From assembly GCA_947683625.1 (NCBI GenBank), contig CANTUR010000069.1:1302001-1366000 (forward strand): DNA of 64,000 nucleotides, read 5' to 3'. Each line of letters begins with the position of its first letter. The stretch's first letter is position 1. Below, in pieces: positions 21,640 through 33,194 of this stretch. A program made the position numbers and the translations under genes. Source of the stretch: Mallotus nudiflorus. Taxonomy: Eukaryota; Streptophyta; Magnoliopsida; Malpighiales; Euphorbiaceae. Below the pieces are notes generated by a model that saw nothing but the letters and a program-made list of their open reading frames with translations, had not been told where the DNA came from and did not search any database.

Positions 21640-21782
21640 TAATGATGAAATTTTTTGTCACTATTTATGACTTCTAATGACTGGAAGATCACCCATCGCT
21701 AAAATAATAGCGACGAAAATTTCACCCGTTGTTAAAAAAATAACAATGGGTGTAGACGGCGGAGTTTAGCGTGTGCCCAAGA
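21640..21782. repeat. Inverted-repeat cluster, CACTA-like subterminal region
   Basis: ATAGCGACGAAAATTT with its partner CATCGCTAAAATAATAGCG, and CACCCGTTGTTA/TAACAATGGGTG (21726-21752), form two adjacent hairpins. GCGACGAAA-type repeats are common near CACTA transposon ends. No CACTA terminus was found. Confidence 0.4.
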
Positions 21783-23157
21783 TTTAGCAACCGTGACACT
21801 GTTTGAACTTATGGTTCTAGAGAAACACACTAACCACTGTTACAAAGACATGGTGTGGAGATGAGGAGTTGCCACCTAGGGTAATAACTGGGACAAATAA
21901 AAAAGGTGGTACTCAATTCCCTAAAAGAAAGCTAGCACCACAACCAAGAGATTTGGGATACGGAATACCAACTTCTTTCAATCTTGTGTTCTTTTAGAAT
22001 TACTTTATGAATTACTATATTATCCTCTATTTACATGCAATTTCATATAATCCCTTATTCTAGCAATTACTTCTAAGGCAAACTAATAATGAAAATACAA
22101 GTTAATAATGCATTCATTCAAATATATAATCCTTAAGTTAGTCTAATCTACATTGATTTTAATTAAATGGGCTAAATCTACATGTTTTTAATAATTAAGT
22201 GATCTTAAATCTACAAATTATGAAAAAATGCTTAAATTAAGTGAGCCTATTTCTAATTTACTAAATGGACCTAAGTTATCTCTACCCTAAATCTAATTAA
22301 TTATGGGCCTAAAATGCATTTTAATTAATTAAACCTAAAAAAACCTAAATTTATTTAAGTGTATTAGAATCTAATATGGGCTTAAGGTCCAAAACACAAA
22401 AATAAATAAACAAGCCCAAAAACAAATAAAACATATCAAAACAATTAAATTAAAGATCAAACAACCAATGAATTATTCCTTCTAAAACCCTAATTTTGAT
22501 TAACATGCAATCCTAAATTAATCTATTTCCTCCATTGATTTTAATTAGTTAACTAATTGAAACCCCAATTTTGCTAACCAATTAATTAAAGTAAACAAAC
22601 AACCTCACATAATTTCACTATTCCCACTATTGGGACTATTACAATAATCTATTGAGAATAGTAACAAAAATAATTAATACACCTAAAAAAACATAAATAA
22701 AATAAAGAAATAAATAAAAATAAAAAACTCTAGGAACTATGTCTCTACAAGATCTTATCCATAGCATTCCATAAACTTCTTATGGATTCAATCCTCTAAA
22801 CATGATCATCATGTATTTTCCTCCATAATCACGATAAAAAAAGAAACAAAATTATGATTAGTGAATCAATAATAAAATAAAATTAAAAATAAATCAAATA
22901 AATAAATAAATCAAATAAAATAGAACAATAAGGAGAAGATGATGTTTATGGATGATTTTAATGGAGTGCTCCTCAGATTTTGTAAAATCACTGTTCTTGA
23001 TAGTTCTTCAAAAATCCTCCAAAGATCCTCAATTAATCAATTAAGCAAAAAGAATTTTTTTTATAGAGAATGTAGATGCTCTTTTTCTTTTTTTCCTCTC
23101 TTTTTTTGTCCTTTTTTTTTCTCTTCCTTCCCTCTCCATCTTCTAGGAGCCAAAACA

Positions 23158-23170
23158 CCTCATTTTATAG
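23158..23170 (-). promoter_or_regulatory. TATA box of LTR C
   Basis: The minus strand reads CTATAAAATGAGG about 540 bp from the LTR start, a normal U3 length. Confidence 0.6.
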
Positions 23171-23339
23171 CGAAACATCCTTTAAACCCTACGTATAAAT
23201 CGATTCCTAAAAGATTTCTATTTCCTTAAAAACATAAGATAAATATCAAAAATAATTTTAAGAGAATTTTAGACTAATTAGGACCCAAGAAAAATATTTT
23301 TATTTTCTGGAAAATTCAAAAACCAGATGAAAATGGTTT

Positions 23340-23465
23340 GATTTTGATCGAAATTATGTAATTCTGACTAGAATTACATAATTTTGATCAAAATTATGTA
23401 ATTCTGACCAAAATTACATAATTCCGATTGAAATTATGTACTTCGAATCAAAATTATAGAATTTT
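23340..23465. repeat. Alternating inverted about 24-bp repeats in U3 of LTR C
   Basis: AAATTATGTAATTCTGAC and its near-complement GAATTACATAATTTTGATC alternate five to six times. It lies upstream of the TATA box on the element's strand, where enhancers sit. Confidence 0.75.
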
Positions 23466-23703
23466 GACCTGTTTTTTTTACTTTTAGTTATAAAAAGGTT
23501 TTTGAAAGAATTTAAGTTTTCCAATTAGGTCCTTAAAAAGCATTGCAATTTAGTCCATGACAACATTAAATTCTTTCTTTGAAAAATGCAATAAGACCTC
23601 TAGAGTTTCAAAGTTCAAGTATTGAAGACCTATTCGTGACATTTTCATCATTGGAGTCCTTTGTTGCATCCATAAGTCATCATCTTGAAATTAGGTGTCT
23701 ACA

Positions 23704-23716
23704 GTTGCCCCCCTTT
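23704..23716 (-). promoter_or_regulatory. Polypurine tract of element C
   Basis: The minus strand reads AAAGGGGGGCAAC directly before TGTAGACACC. The related positions at 35976 and 32427 read AAGGGGCAAC and AAGGGAAAC. Confidence 0.8.
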
Positions 23717-24312
23717 ATTGCTATTTACTTGAAAAATTGTAGCAAAGTAAACTAGCACTCAATTTCTTAATTAAAAGTTAGGATAGTTACTTATGTTTTT
23801 TGAAGCTTTTGCTTATGAACTTGTTATACTCAGACGTACAACATTGACATGACATAACACATCATACTTTGAATGATGTAATTTCACTTGCTTTAGATAG
23901 AGAGAGTTGGAGTAATAAGGTTGATAATTAAAGTGGTGCTAATGCTGAAGTGCTGTTAAGTGATCATGAGAAGAAGCATGAGGATCAATTATGTGATTAA
24001 ACTAATAAATTGAAGGAGAGCATTATTCATAAAGAGGAGTATGAAAAGGATGTGGTTGTGTGTGGGGAGATCAAAATAGAGTGCAAATATAAGAATAGTG
24101 AATTTGTTAATGTCATTGAAGATAATAAGGAATTTTTATAATGTTTTGAGCAATCTAGTGAAGGTATGCAAGGATTAACTCATGAAGAGGCAAACTAAGA
24201 AGTTTGTGCACAAAAGAAAGAGGAAGATAACAAGCCGGTTATTCATCATGAATATGCTAACAACTTTATTCTTTCCTTTTCTAGTGTTTTAAAATTTATT
24301 TTATAGACTTCT

Positions 24313-24696
24313 ATGCCATACAAAGATCCCTTTATTGATGTTATTAAATTTCCTTATGTTAACAATGCAATCTATGGAGTCTTCGCTTGTGCCAAGAAGA
24401 ACTTGAAATATTCATGTTTCAAGTTTAGAAGGAAGCAACAAGAATACAATCCTTATAAGTTCATGACTAAAAGTTCTATGCTTCAAATGTTCAATCAAGT
24501 TCAAGTTATTTTGAAGCTATTTATGTGGATTCTTACTTCAAAAGAGAGGCATTCAACAAAGGAGTTTGTATTTGACCCTAGAGGATTTACAAATTTATCA
24601 ACTTTAGAAGATGGTTATGATTCGAGAGTGAATCATCTTCAAGAGGGAGGGAATAATATGAAGCCTAAAAGGGATCAAAAAGTGCCTAAAATATAA
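24313..24696 (+). pseudogene. Conserved C-terminal module of gag-only family (partial)
   Basis: A 127-codon open frame beginning MPYKDPFIDVIKFPYVNNAI is colinear with the last third of the frame at 10767-11954. It shares LKYSCFKFRRKQQEYNP, QVQVILKLFMWI, STKEFVFDPRGFTNLSTLED and the DSRVNHLQEGGNNM tail. Upstream, PVIHHEYANNFILSFSSVLKF continues the similarity but stops at 24136, 24196 and 24304 break it. I do not recognise the module; it is not RT, integrase, RNase H or protease. Conservation across two diverged copies suggests past selection. Confidence 0.65.
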
Positions 24697-25406
24697 AGAA
24701 TTCAAGCTAATTAGCTTAATTTCCTATTCTGAAATTAATTAGCTTGAATTGGATGAATGTGGAAGTTGTTGTTTCTATTTTAGAGTCAATAAGGAAGATT
24801 TTAGAAGATGTGAGAAGATTTAAGGATATTCCAAGTCAAAGTCAATAAGTCAACAAGTTAAAGTCAAGGGTCAATGGTCAACATGTGACATGGCATGCTT
24901 CAATTCTTAGTTGTCATGAGTTGTCATTTTGCTTAGTTGTCATGACTTGTAATGAGTTGTCAATTTTGACTTTTCAAAAATGAGTTGTCCTATTTTGAAG
25001 GAAATCTCCTTAATTAAGGATTTTCCTATATAGGTATCTTTGGGAATAAGGAATAGAACCTTTTCCTTCAAGCATTAGGCTGTTTACATGCCTATATAAG
25101 GGCTAACCCTATGACATACGAATTTAAGCATTAAAATATTAAAAGTAAGGTTTTTCCTTAAACTTTGTTCTTTTAAAACTTTGCAAGTTTACTTGAATTG
25201 TTTCACTTCTACCTTTCATTACAATTGCTAGGTTATATTAGACTTAGAATTGTGTGATTGTTCATCTTTTAACAGCTAAGTATCTTGCTTCACTTTAATA
25301 AGCAAGAGGTTTAGCTCTATCAACATAACCTATCCTTGATGATCCTTGGGCTAGATTTCAAAGTTGGATGCATATTCTATCTCTATTATAGGTAGGATTC
25401 ATATCA
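24654..25406 (+). repeat. Right LTR of truncated gag-only element (753 bp)
   Basis: It begins TAATATGAAGCCTAAAAGGG and ends GTAGGATTCATATCA, aligning over its length with 11927-12717. It keeps the TATATAAGGGC box and six to seven of the GTCAA units. Internal ATGACATGGC/GAGTTGTCA repeats are fewer. Confidence 0.88.
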
Positions 25407-25785
25407 CTAATGATGCTGCAATCCATAATTTCTCACAATTAGTTGCAACACTTTTGTTGTTTACTGATGATGCTACAGTCCATAACTGCTCGTAATTAGT
25501 TGTAACCCTTTCATTGCTCACTAATGATGCTGTAATCCATAACTGCTTGCGATTAGTTGCAACCCTTTTGTTGCTTACTAATGATGTTGCAGTCCATAAC
25601 TGCTTGTGATTAGCTGCAACCCTTTCATTACTCACTAATGATGCTACAGTCCATAGCTTCTCACGATTAGCTACAACCCCTTCATCACTCACCTTTGATG
25701 ATGCTATAGTCCATAACTGCTTGTAATTAGTTGCAACCCTTTCATTACTTGCCTTTGATGCTATAGTCCATAACTGATCACAAAT
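25407..25785. repeat. 57-bp tandem array, about 6.5 copies
   Basis: GATGCTRCAGTCCATAACTG starts at 25412, 25469, 25526, 25583, 25640, 25700 and 25757, so the period is 57 bp with one 60-bp step. Because 57 is divisible by three, the minus strand stays open for 97 codons with a 19-residue repeat (SNERVAANHKQLWTATSLV), but this is probably incidental. It sits in the 3' region of element C. Confidence 0.9.
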
Positions 25786-26297
25786 CTTATCTTTGGTTGT
25801 TTAAGTTGAATGCCTTGAATTTTTTATGTTGACTGACTTTGAATTTTTTTTTGCTAACTGATTAGAATTTCTCTGTTGACTGAGTTCAATTTCACTGTGT
25901 TAACCATCTCTATAAGTTGAGTGCACTTTCTTATGGATTTGCAATTCCTACAGACTTATTGAAGTTAGTTTCAACCATGATAAATGTATAAAAGTACATT
26001 ATGAAATTTAAAATTTATGAAAAAATTCATCACTTTTCAAGAGATAGCATGTACTCAATGAATGTCACTATTTTTTATTTTCATGACTAACATTTATTTG
26101 CCATTTGTAAAGGTTAAAGGCATCGTTAACCATCATATGTTGAGAGCATATTTTTTTTACCAAGTGAAGAGCTTATTCCATACCTAATTTTAAGGAGAAT
26201 TTGCTAAATAAAACTCATGGAAATTGAGCATAAACATATCAAATTTTGAGTATCAAAACAATCTTTGAGTTATTTTTGTGCTTTCCTTCCTTATCCG
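25786..26297. other. 3' region of element C, no gene
   Basis: AT-rich spacer with short TTGACTGA-type repeats near 25830-25900. No supported coding frame. Confidence 0.4.
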
Positions 26298-26640
26298 AGT
26301 ATTCCCCCACCTTTCTCATATAACTCAGTATGGATACCATTGGAAAGGTCCTTTGGATACTCATACTCATATAGAGCAATTTTTGGCATGGTCCTCTTTT
26401 AGTATTCCCCTACCTTTCTTGTATTACTTAGCATGGATACCGCTAGACATTTTATGTTGATACTTTTACTCATTTCTGAACATTAGAGTGAATTATGCTT
26501 GCTCTTTTTTCAATTCTCCTCTTAGTATTCCCCCATCTTTCTTGTATTACTCAGCATGGATACCATCAAGGGATTTGTACTCATACTTATTTCTGAGCAT
26601 TAGAGTAGATTATATGCATATTTATCATTCAAAAGACTAA
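26298..26640. repeat. Three diverged 103-123 bp repeats
   Basis: AGTATTCCCCCACCTTTCT...ACTCAGYATGGATACC begins at 26298, 26401 and 26524. A single related block (AGTATCCCCTAGCTTTTCC) occurs at 34098, linking this region to the 3' region of the neighbouring Tat-like copy. Confidence 0.75.
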
Positions 26641-27479
26641 AATGATACTTTGAAATTCAAGCAATTTATGCTTCATGTCCTTAAATTTTGTTTTTGCATT
26701 TTCTTCCCCTTATTTAGGTGCAAGCAAGCAGAGATTGATTGGAGTTTATAAACACTCAAAATAAAACTAATAACTTCTCATCTAAATTCTGCAAGGCTAA
26801 TAAAAGAAAGCCACTATGATCCAAAGTCCTGAGATAGGCTTTTCACACATGATCTCGTGAAATGGATGAATTTTCTTTCAATTTATGAATTTTATTATTA
26901 AGATGGTACTTTATTACAAAATCTAAGGAAAGAGATTTTTGTTACTCCTTTTTTTTTTTAATCTTGATGAGTGTTTGCCATGCAAGATGATATTTTTGAT
27001 GAATGATTAGCATTTACAACCTTTCCCATTCTTGTTGATGTATCAATTCCTTTCACCTTCTTCATTCTCTTTTGTTCTTCCCTACACAAACTACCATAAG
27101 TTAGTATGGTATATTTACAAGTGAAGAAATTTTTTCAAAATGCAATGTCATTCTATTTTGCATTCTTCCTTTTAGATTTGTCTCCAATCGTAGGGTCATA
27201 ATACTCCACCATTGAAGTTATGCCTTCGGGCTGCATTTATATTTTTTCCATTCTCATTAATGCTATGGTAGGGGACTTCATTCCTCTTCCTGATATCTCC
27301 TACAAAAAAGGTTTAGGAGTTAGAGATCTTATTTCATGATCAAATGATTTTTCAGAGTGCATTCATTTCAAGTTTTGAGTGCATTGTTCCCTTTTATAGG
27401 CAAATGAATGTATTTCTGACATGTTGGACCTTCTCATCACTATATTCCATACCCTATACTAATCTAACTATTATGGAGA
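26641..27479. other. Spacer in element C, no gene
   Basis: No open frame with coding character and no repeat shared with the rest of the window is seen. Confidence 0.35.
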
Positions 27480-28060
27480 GATATTCTAGATGATGCTCTC
27501 GATGAGGCTATAGAGATGGATGTTGAATCTGAGGAGCTTGAATGTCTTGTCCAACCTTTTAAGGTCACCAAGATGATGCTTTTGCAAATGTCACTGTCGG
27601 TGATGTTCCCTTATTGGATGGGCTCATGATTTATTGGGCTTCTAAGGTCTAAGGTCCCATTGAGTATTTGGTTCACCTTGTTAGTGCTACCCTTTTCCCT
27701 TTAGATGCTTCACATGTGCAAATTCTGACTACTTTTTTGCATTCTTACAACACTGATTTTGAATATTAGTAATAGAGTATTTACACAATCTTGCCTAAGC
27801 TCACAGACTTTATTATGTAAAACAAGTACTTCATGATAAATGTATATAAGTGTATGCATGTTATGTATGACATGCATGATCCTAAAAGGTCTCCTGTTTG
27901 GAATAGAGCTATGTTTAAAGCTTAGAGTGTGAGAATGAAGTGCCTCCTCAATAGCCTATAAGCTTGAGTATTGGATGCTTCACTGTTGGTACTTTGATGT
28001 CAGAGCTTCTAATATGATTCATCGAATTGATGACTAGGCTAGCAGGTGGAGTCCATAGCT
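27480..28060 (+). pseudogene. Unrecognised degenerate plus-strand coding remnant
   Basis: Broken open stretches on the plus strand have protein-like composition, for example MDVESEELECLVQPFKVTK, then VTVGDVPLLDGLMIYWASKV-stop-GPIEYLVHLVSATLFPLDAS, and further WYFDVRASNMIHRIDD. I do not recognise them. They occupy, relative to the 3' LTR, the same antisense position as the PMD gene remnant at 37611 in the next copy, so they may be the remains of another accessory frame. Low confidence that this was ever translated. Confidence 0.3.
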
Positions 28061-29249
28061 TGACACTGGAGCTTATGATTGATTGATGCACTGTTGAACT
28101 TTTCTCTTTGCAATTGCTTTTGCTATATGATGATTTAGTTATTAGCTCTTACACTTATTTTTGCCCCGAGATCATATGTACTAGCTTTTATACTTTAGCA
28201 TCCATCTTTGCTCTTTGAATGTGGACTCAATTTGCATCCAGAGTTGTATTTTGCCCTTAGTTCCATTATGGATTCATTCATGCTATTCAAGTAGTTTTTT
28301 TTCATTTTTGTGTGCAAAAAACCAAGTTCATTCATTACTATTGTTGATCCTTCAACTTACTAACCATATTAGATGCAATCTCATGCACTGAAGATGCAGA
28401 GGAGTGGGTAAACTAACTAAAGTGAGTTCTTGATGATGAAATTGACTGGACTTGCACTTCGAAGAACTCTTGAGCAGAATATGAGGCTTGATGCTGATGT
28501 AATGATTAATAATAGTTACAAGGTATAGGTTACAATGCAAGTTACTAAGCCACCTAAATTCTCAAGGTATAAGGGGATGCTAGGCTTACAAGGAAAATTA
28601 CGAAAGGGTGGCAAAAAAAAGAAAACATAACTAAAATAGTGATCTTATAGCTCTGATTTAGCTTTCATTATGTATTGTCTTTCCATTTAGATACTTATGC
28701 ATTATGATATAGACGAATATGCGATATTTGAAGAAAAATTTCAAATTCAATTTTAATCATTCATTGGGGCAAAAATGAGAACATTTATTACATCACATGA
28801 TACAACTCCTGTTATTAGCCAGTCCTAAATTTTTCTCTTTAATTTTTTACCTCACTATTCTTTTTCTTTCTTTTTCTCTCTTTATTTTTCTCTTTATTTT
28901 TATTCTTTTTATTTTCTCCTCAAATTTCCTATCTTCAGAAGTTACACCATATGATATATGTATGTTCTTTGAATTTGCATTTGTGCCCATGATGAATGAA
29001 TCTAATTGAATTGAATTTATGTAAAACATGCAGATGCAATCAATATCATAATGCATATTACCATTAGGATGTACATTACGTAAGTAAGTATGATTAGAAT
29101 TTATATCATTGATCACTAAAACAAAAAAAGTTCTAAAAAACTAAAATTTTATTCAAAGAAGATAATAAGAAAATTTATTTCCTATTCTAGATGCTAGGGA
29201 TGCTGAGTCTCATAGTGGCTGTCCTTTAGGTGACTGACATAACAATTAT
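28061..29249. other. Spacer between antisense remnant and gag of element C
   Basis: Pol would be expected here in a complete Tat element. I find no RT (YxDD), RNase H or integrase signatures on either strand. T-rich at 28850-28920. Confidence 0.4.
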
Positions 29250-30900
29250 TCTTACATTTTATTATTGACTGTCTCCATTACTTCATCTTTTTGTTCCTTA
29301 AATGTGCATTTTTCTTTCTTGTCTAGCAACTTCTCATCATCAAACTCATCACCCCATCCTGTAGGCATAATTGACTCGAAGGATATGTCAAAAGAAGGTG
29401 GTTTAGTATAAAACACCTTATAGTCAAACTTGCCTGAATGCTGACCCAATAAGTCTTCTACTCTTTCCTTATCTTTAAGGGCATTAGGAGATTTCTCATT
29501 AGTTTTAAGGTCTAGGTCCTAAAATGAGCTTAGCACTTCTTCCTCACTTACTCCTAAGTTGATCATCATGGTAGTTGGGGATGGTATATTTCAGTAGTTT
29601 TTAAAAGGATTATTTTTAGTGGTTAGGTTTTGGGGGTCTGTGATCTTTCTAAAGTCTATAAGGTTTTGGATTTCGTGTTTGAGATGGATGTAGTTATCTG
29701 TGGAGTGTTGGAGGTTTTGGTAGAATTTGTAGTGCTTGTTTGGGTTATAGCCTGAGGTGTTTGGGTTTGGTGGTTTTAGATTAGGTAATGGTTAAAGCAA
29801 GCCCTTTTGCATTAGGTGTTCTAAGACTTTTAACAAAGGTTGGTTAAAGTTTGAGAATCTCCTCAGTTGTTGAATAGCATGGACCCTTACAACCTGATTA
29901 GCATTTCCATGTTGTATGCCTCCAATTGGGTAGTTTCTTGATCCAGTGCTTTTAGCAATCCTCTTTTTCTCATTCTTAATCTCCTAAGCTTGCAACCCAT
30001 CATTATAAAGGTCTATAAATATCTTAGGGTTCATCATCTGCAACCTTTCAACTAAATTAGGTGACACATTTCAAACTATCAACCTAACCTGATCCTTCTC
30101 AGCCAACATGTTCTTCATTAATCTAGCCTTATTCATGAATCTAATTAGAAAATCTGAAAATGATTCATTAGGATTATGTTCAGTCAATTCTAGATCCCTA
30201 ATGGAAACTTTGAGCCTGGTGTTGTAGTCATATTACTTTAGAAAAGTAGTGCACAACTCTCTCCAATATGCTTGGATGGACTTTTATAATCCATGATACC
30301 AATTAACAGCCATACCCTCAAAGGACAGTACAAATAGCTTGGTAACCATAGACAAAAGAGCTTTAATGGTGCTCATGGTAGTTGTGTATTGACGAAGGTG
30401 AATCCTCGGGTCCCAATACCATCAAACTTCTATAGCTATGGCATCTTGAATTTGTTAGGTAGCTTATCTTCCTCAAATTGCATCACATAATTAAAGTCAA
30501 ACGAGTATCCAATGCCTTGTCCTCTTATCAACTCTTCCATCTTAGACATTTTCTAAGTCAGTGCTTTCATCTGCTTAGATTCCAGCTCTTAAACTTGCTT
30601 AAGTGATTCCTTATTCACCTTTTCAACCATATAACTCTCAACATCCTCTAACTTTATTTCAACATCAGGCATGTTCCTAGCAGCATTCAATGGCTACCCC
30701 CCAGCAAGTGGATCTATTATAATAGCAGTAGGTGGTGTGCCCACAATAGGTGGATTGGTTGCAATTGAAGGTGTAGCAGTAGGTGGTGGCATTAATATAG
30801 CCAGAGCTTGTCTTAGTTTGTCTTGCATCATTGCTCTCATGTCATCCATTAATGCTCCTTTGATGTCCTCTAGGGTCCAGTTTCCTTTTTGTTGTTCCAT
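29250..30900 (-). pseudogene. Tat/Ogre-type gag (decayed)
   Basis: The minus strand encodes, from the 5' side: MEQQKGNWTLEDIKGALMDD and a Pro/Thr-rich linker (30694-30900), then RDPRIHLRQYTTTMSTIKAL, LFVLSFEGMAVNWYHGL, YNTRLKVSIRDLELTEHNPN, ESFSDFLIRFMNKARLMKNM and a C-terminal region with LKHEIQNLI. The pattern matches the gag of plant Tat/Ogre Ty3/gypsy elements, which coats the RNA in virus-like particles. At least five in-frame stops and some frame changes are present. The last open piece is 29252-29449. The product would not be functional. Confidence 0.7.
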
Positions 30901-31782
30901 CTCTTCTATTTGAGTTGGTATAGCTTCTAGGTAAAGCGGGTTAATAGGGCTCTTTTACAAACTATAAAGGATCTCTTTAGCCATTGATTTTGGACTCAAA
31001 TTAGTTCTCACTAATATGCCACTATTTCATTTCCAAGCATAGGAAGACCCGAATGAATATATGATGGTTGTAAAAGAAAGTGTTAGTATGATGCATGAAA
31101 TGAATGTATGCATGATGCACATGCTATGCAATAAGTAACAAGTATCAATCAAGCCAAGTATATACATCCTTCCAACCTTATTCCTCCCACACATTTATTT
31201 AATGGCGAGTCTTTTTTCCTAGGATTTTTGTCTTGGCCTTAATATCAACAGGGGATATCAAGAACCGATGCGCATGTCATATCTCTTAAAGTAGTAAAGT
31301 ATAGAAATAGTATTTCTAGGTATAAAAGCATAGCCTAATCTTTATTAGTCTTGATGGGCTTCTAAAGTATGGGCTTGGGCCTTTATAGATAGAAATACCT
31401 CATGGCAATATTCATAAGCAATTTGGGTAATCCTAGGGGAAGTAATTAGGTCATTATTTATGGTTAAGTCCAGCAGAAAAGGTTAAGGTTCCTTTAGCAA
31501 GATGCCCTCCTTTAGAACTTGAGTTACAAGCCAAGGTCAGAGGGGCCCGACATCCATTACAAACTCGAGAGAAGACTACCCCCCTTAAGGACTTGGGTTC
31601 TGGCTCTGGTCATATGAGCCCAACAATCTCTCTTGTACCAAGTTAACGCTAAGAGTGATGGTTAGCTAATTTACAATCCTATAAAGCTAGTGGAATTATG
31701 GAACCATAAATCGATGCCATCAATTAATAGGGACATGTAAAATGAATGAATAAAATAATAATTAATAAAATAATTCTAGCAA
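30901..31782 (-). other. Leader (5' untranslated) region of element C
   Basis: It lies between gag and the LTR-derived segment starting at 31783 and has no coding frame. A primer site could not be identified with confidence. Confidence 0.4.
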
Positions 31783-32426
31783 CTGCAACACTGTTTGAGT
31801 TCAAGGCTTTAGAGAACACACTAACCACTATCACAAAGATGTTATGTAGATGAGGAGTCTCCAATCATGTTTACATGCTTTATACGCACTTCAAAGGGCC
31901 ACTTTTTGGGTTTTCACAGTGATTTTCAAGGTTTTTGGACCTTCTAGAAGTGTTTTTGATGTCCATTTTACCTAAGTTGGCTTCTATTTTTACATGTAAG
32001 CATTACGTGTCCAAATGTAGTTATGCTCTAAAAATTTGCTTATGCACTGTTTCTTGGGTTTACAAGCATTATTTTGGGATTATTTTTGGAGGATTTTGGG
32101 GCTTCCATATGTGTTAAAATTAACTTCCATATTTTCACGAAGTTGAACTTCAATCTTATGAAATGAACACCAATATTACAAGTTGTATGTTTTTATTAAT
32201 AATTGCTTAAAATGAGCAACTTATCATTTTAATAATTCGTAATTCACAAAATTAGAGTATGACTTAGTGACTTTATAATCAATTTTACATGTTAGAGACT
32301 CAGTTTGTGTTTTTAGACTTTAGAATGCTTCAGAGGCAATATGAACGAATAGACACTTGTCATATTTAGGAAGATGTTTTCCATCATCGGACCCTTTTGG
32401 AGACAATTATAACGTGATGTATGATA
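31783..32426 (-). repeat. Chimeric LTR-derived segment A
   Basis: Bases 31783-31855 match the inner end of LTR C (21783-21870). From about 31860 the sequence instead resembles LTR B (35390-35975): both contain a CCTTCTAGAAGTGTTTTTGATGTC-like block, GAGCATAACTTA, CTTCAGAGG and the LTR end ATGATA or AGATA before a purine tract. No TATA region comparable to LTR B is kept, so the segment is internally deleted or recombinant. Confidence 0.5.
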
Positions 32427-32654
32427 GTTTCCCTTGATTTATTTATGTTGTATAGCCTCCTAGCACTAATGTCAATACACATGAAGCAATACAAAGATGC
32501 AAAATAGTTTTGAGAAGAGAGGTATTTACCTAATGGAGTGTTATGTCGTCTTGGGGTGTCTTGTCTTATTATTGTTTGTGATTCAGTTGTTGTTATTATT
32601 TTATAATTTAGCTATTGCCTTTGTGATTCAGTTCTTATTCTTATGGTTCAACTG

Positions 32655-33070
32655 ACACACAAGATGCAGCTTAAGATGCATACAACAATGCAGTTTGAGA
32701 CATATGCAATAATGCAATTTCGGATGCACATAAGAATGAAATTTTGAGATTCATCCAAGAATGCAATTCCAGGGTTCATGTAAGATGCGATTTTAGGATT
32801 CATGTAAAAATGCAATTTTTGGGGTTCACGTAAAATGATAATGATGTATATAAGATGTATGATATATGATGCAACTTTAAATATATGTAGGATGCAAAAT
32901 TCATGATGCACTTTCAAGATTCACACAATAATGAATGTACATTTCACATGAATGTGGTAGTGATGCATTTTTTTATTTATGCAAAATGATGTAATTTGAG
33001 ATACATGCAGAATGATGCAATTTGGGATACACATAAAAAGATGCAATTCTCCACACAAGATGATTCAAGC
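32655..33070. repeat. 30-34 bp degenerate tandem array
   Basis: Units of the type GATGCAATTTTRGGATTCATGYAA recur about ten times with drift in length and sequence. Confidence 0.7.
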
Positions 33071-33194
33071 AAGTGAGACAAGCACATGATAATGATATGC
33101 AATCAAGCACATGATATGCAAGCATGCGTATGAAATGCAACAACCACCCTTTTGGGTATTATACTTAACACTCTTTAGTCATGTTAATGGTTTA

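Larger units (their letters stand above)
21783..23703 (-). repeat. LTR of Tat-like element C (about 1.92 kb)
   Basis: On the minus strand it starts TGTAGACACC right after a polypurine tract, has a TATAAAATGAGG box at about 23158-23170 and ends near 21783. Its last 75-80 bp (ACACTGTTTGAACTT..., ACACACTAACCACTG...) recur at 31783-31855. The plus-strand frame 22939-23229 lies across the T-rich part and is not a gene. Confidence 0.7.
23880..25406 (+). mobile_element. 5'-truncated relative of the gag-only element
   Basis: The 3' part of an element of the same family as 9702-12717: internal sequence followed by its right LTR (24654-25406). The first LTR and the gag domain are missing. From 24240 onward the internal sequence aligns with 11515-11926; upstream it does not match the first element. 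It interrupts the 3' region of Tat-like element C. The left limit is approximate and no target duplication could be verified. Confidence 0.75.
21783..31854 (-). mobile_element. Tat/Ogre-like Ty3/gypsy element C, gag without pol
   Basis: A minus-strand element: 3' LTR 21783-23703, polypurine tract 23704-23716, long 3' region with tandem repeats (25407-25785, 26298-26640), degenerate sequence to about 29250, gag 29250-30900, leader 30990-31782, and the start of a 5' LTR at 31783 that matches 21783 onward. That match ends at about 31855. No protease, RT or integrase is visible, so this copy is non-autonomous or lost pol by deletion. It is interrupted by a gag-only element fragment (about 23880-25406). 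Confidence 0.6.

Noticed and set aside
25399..25692. 97-codon repetitive protein on the minus strand
   Set aside because: Open only because the tandem unit is 57 bp; no start context or homologue is evident and the unit lies in a non-coding 3' region.
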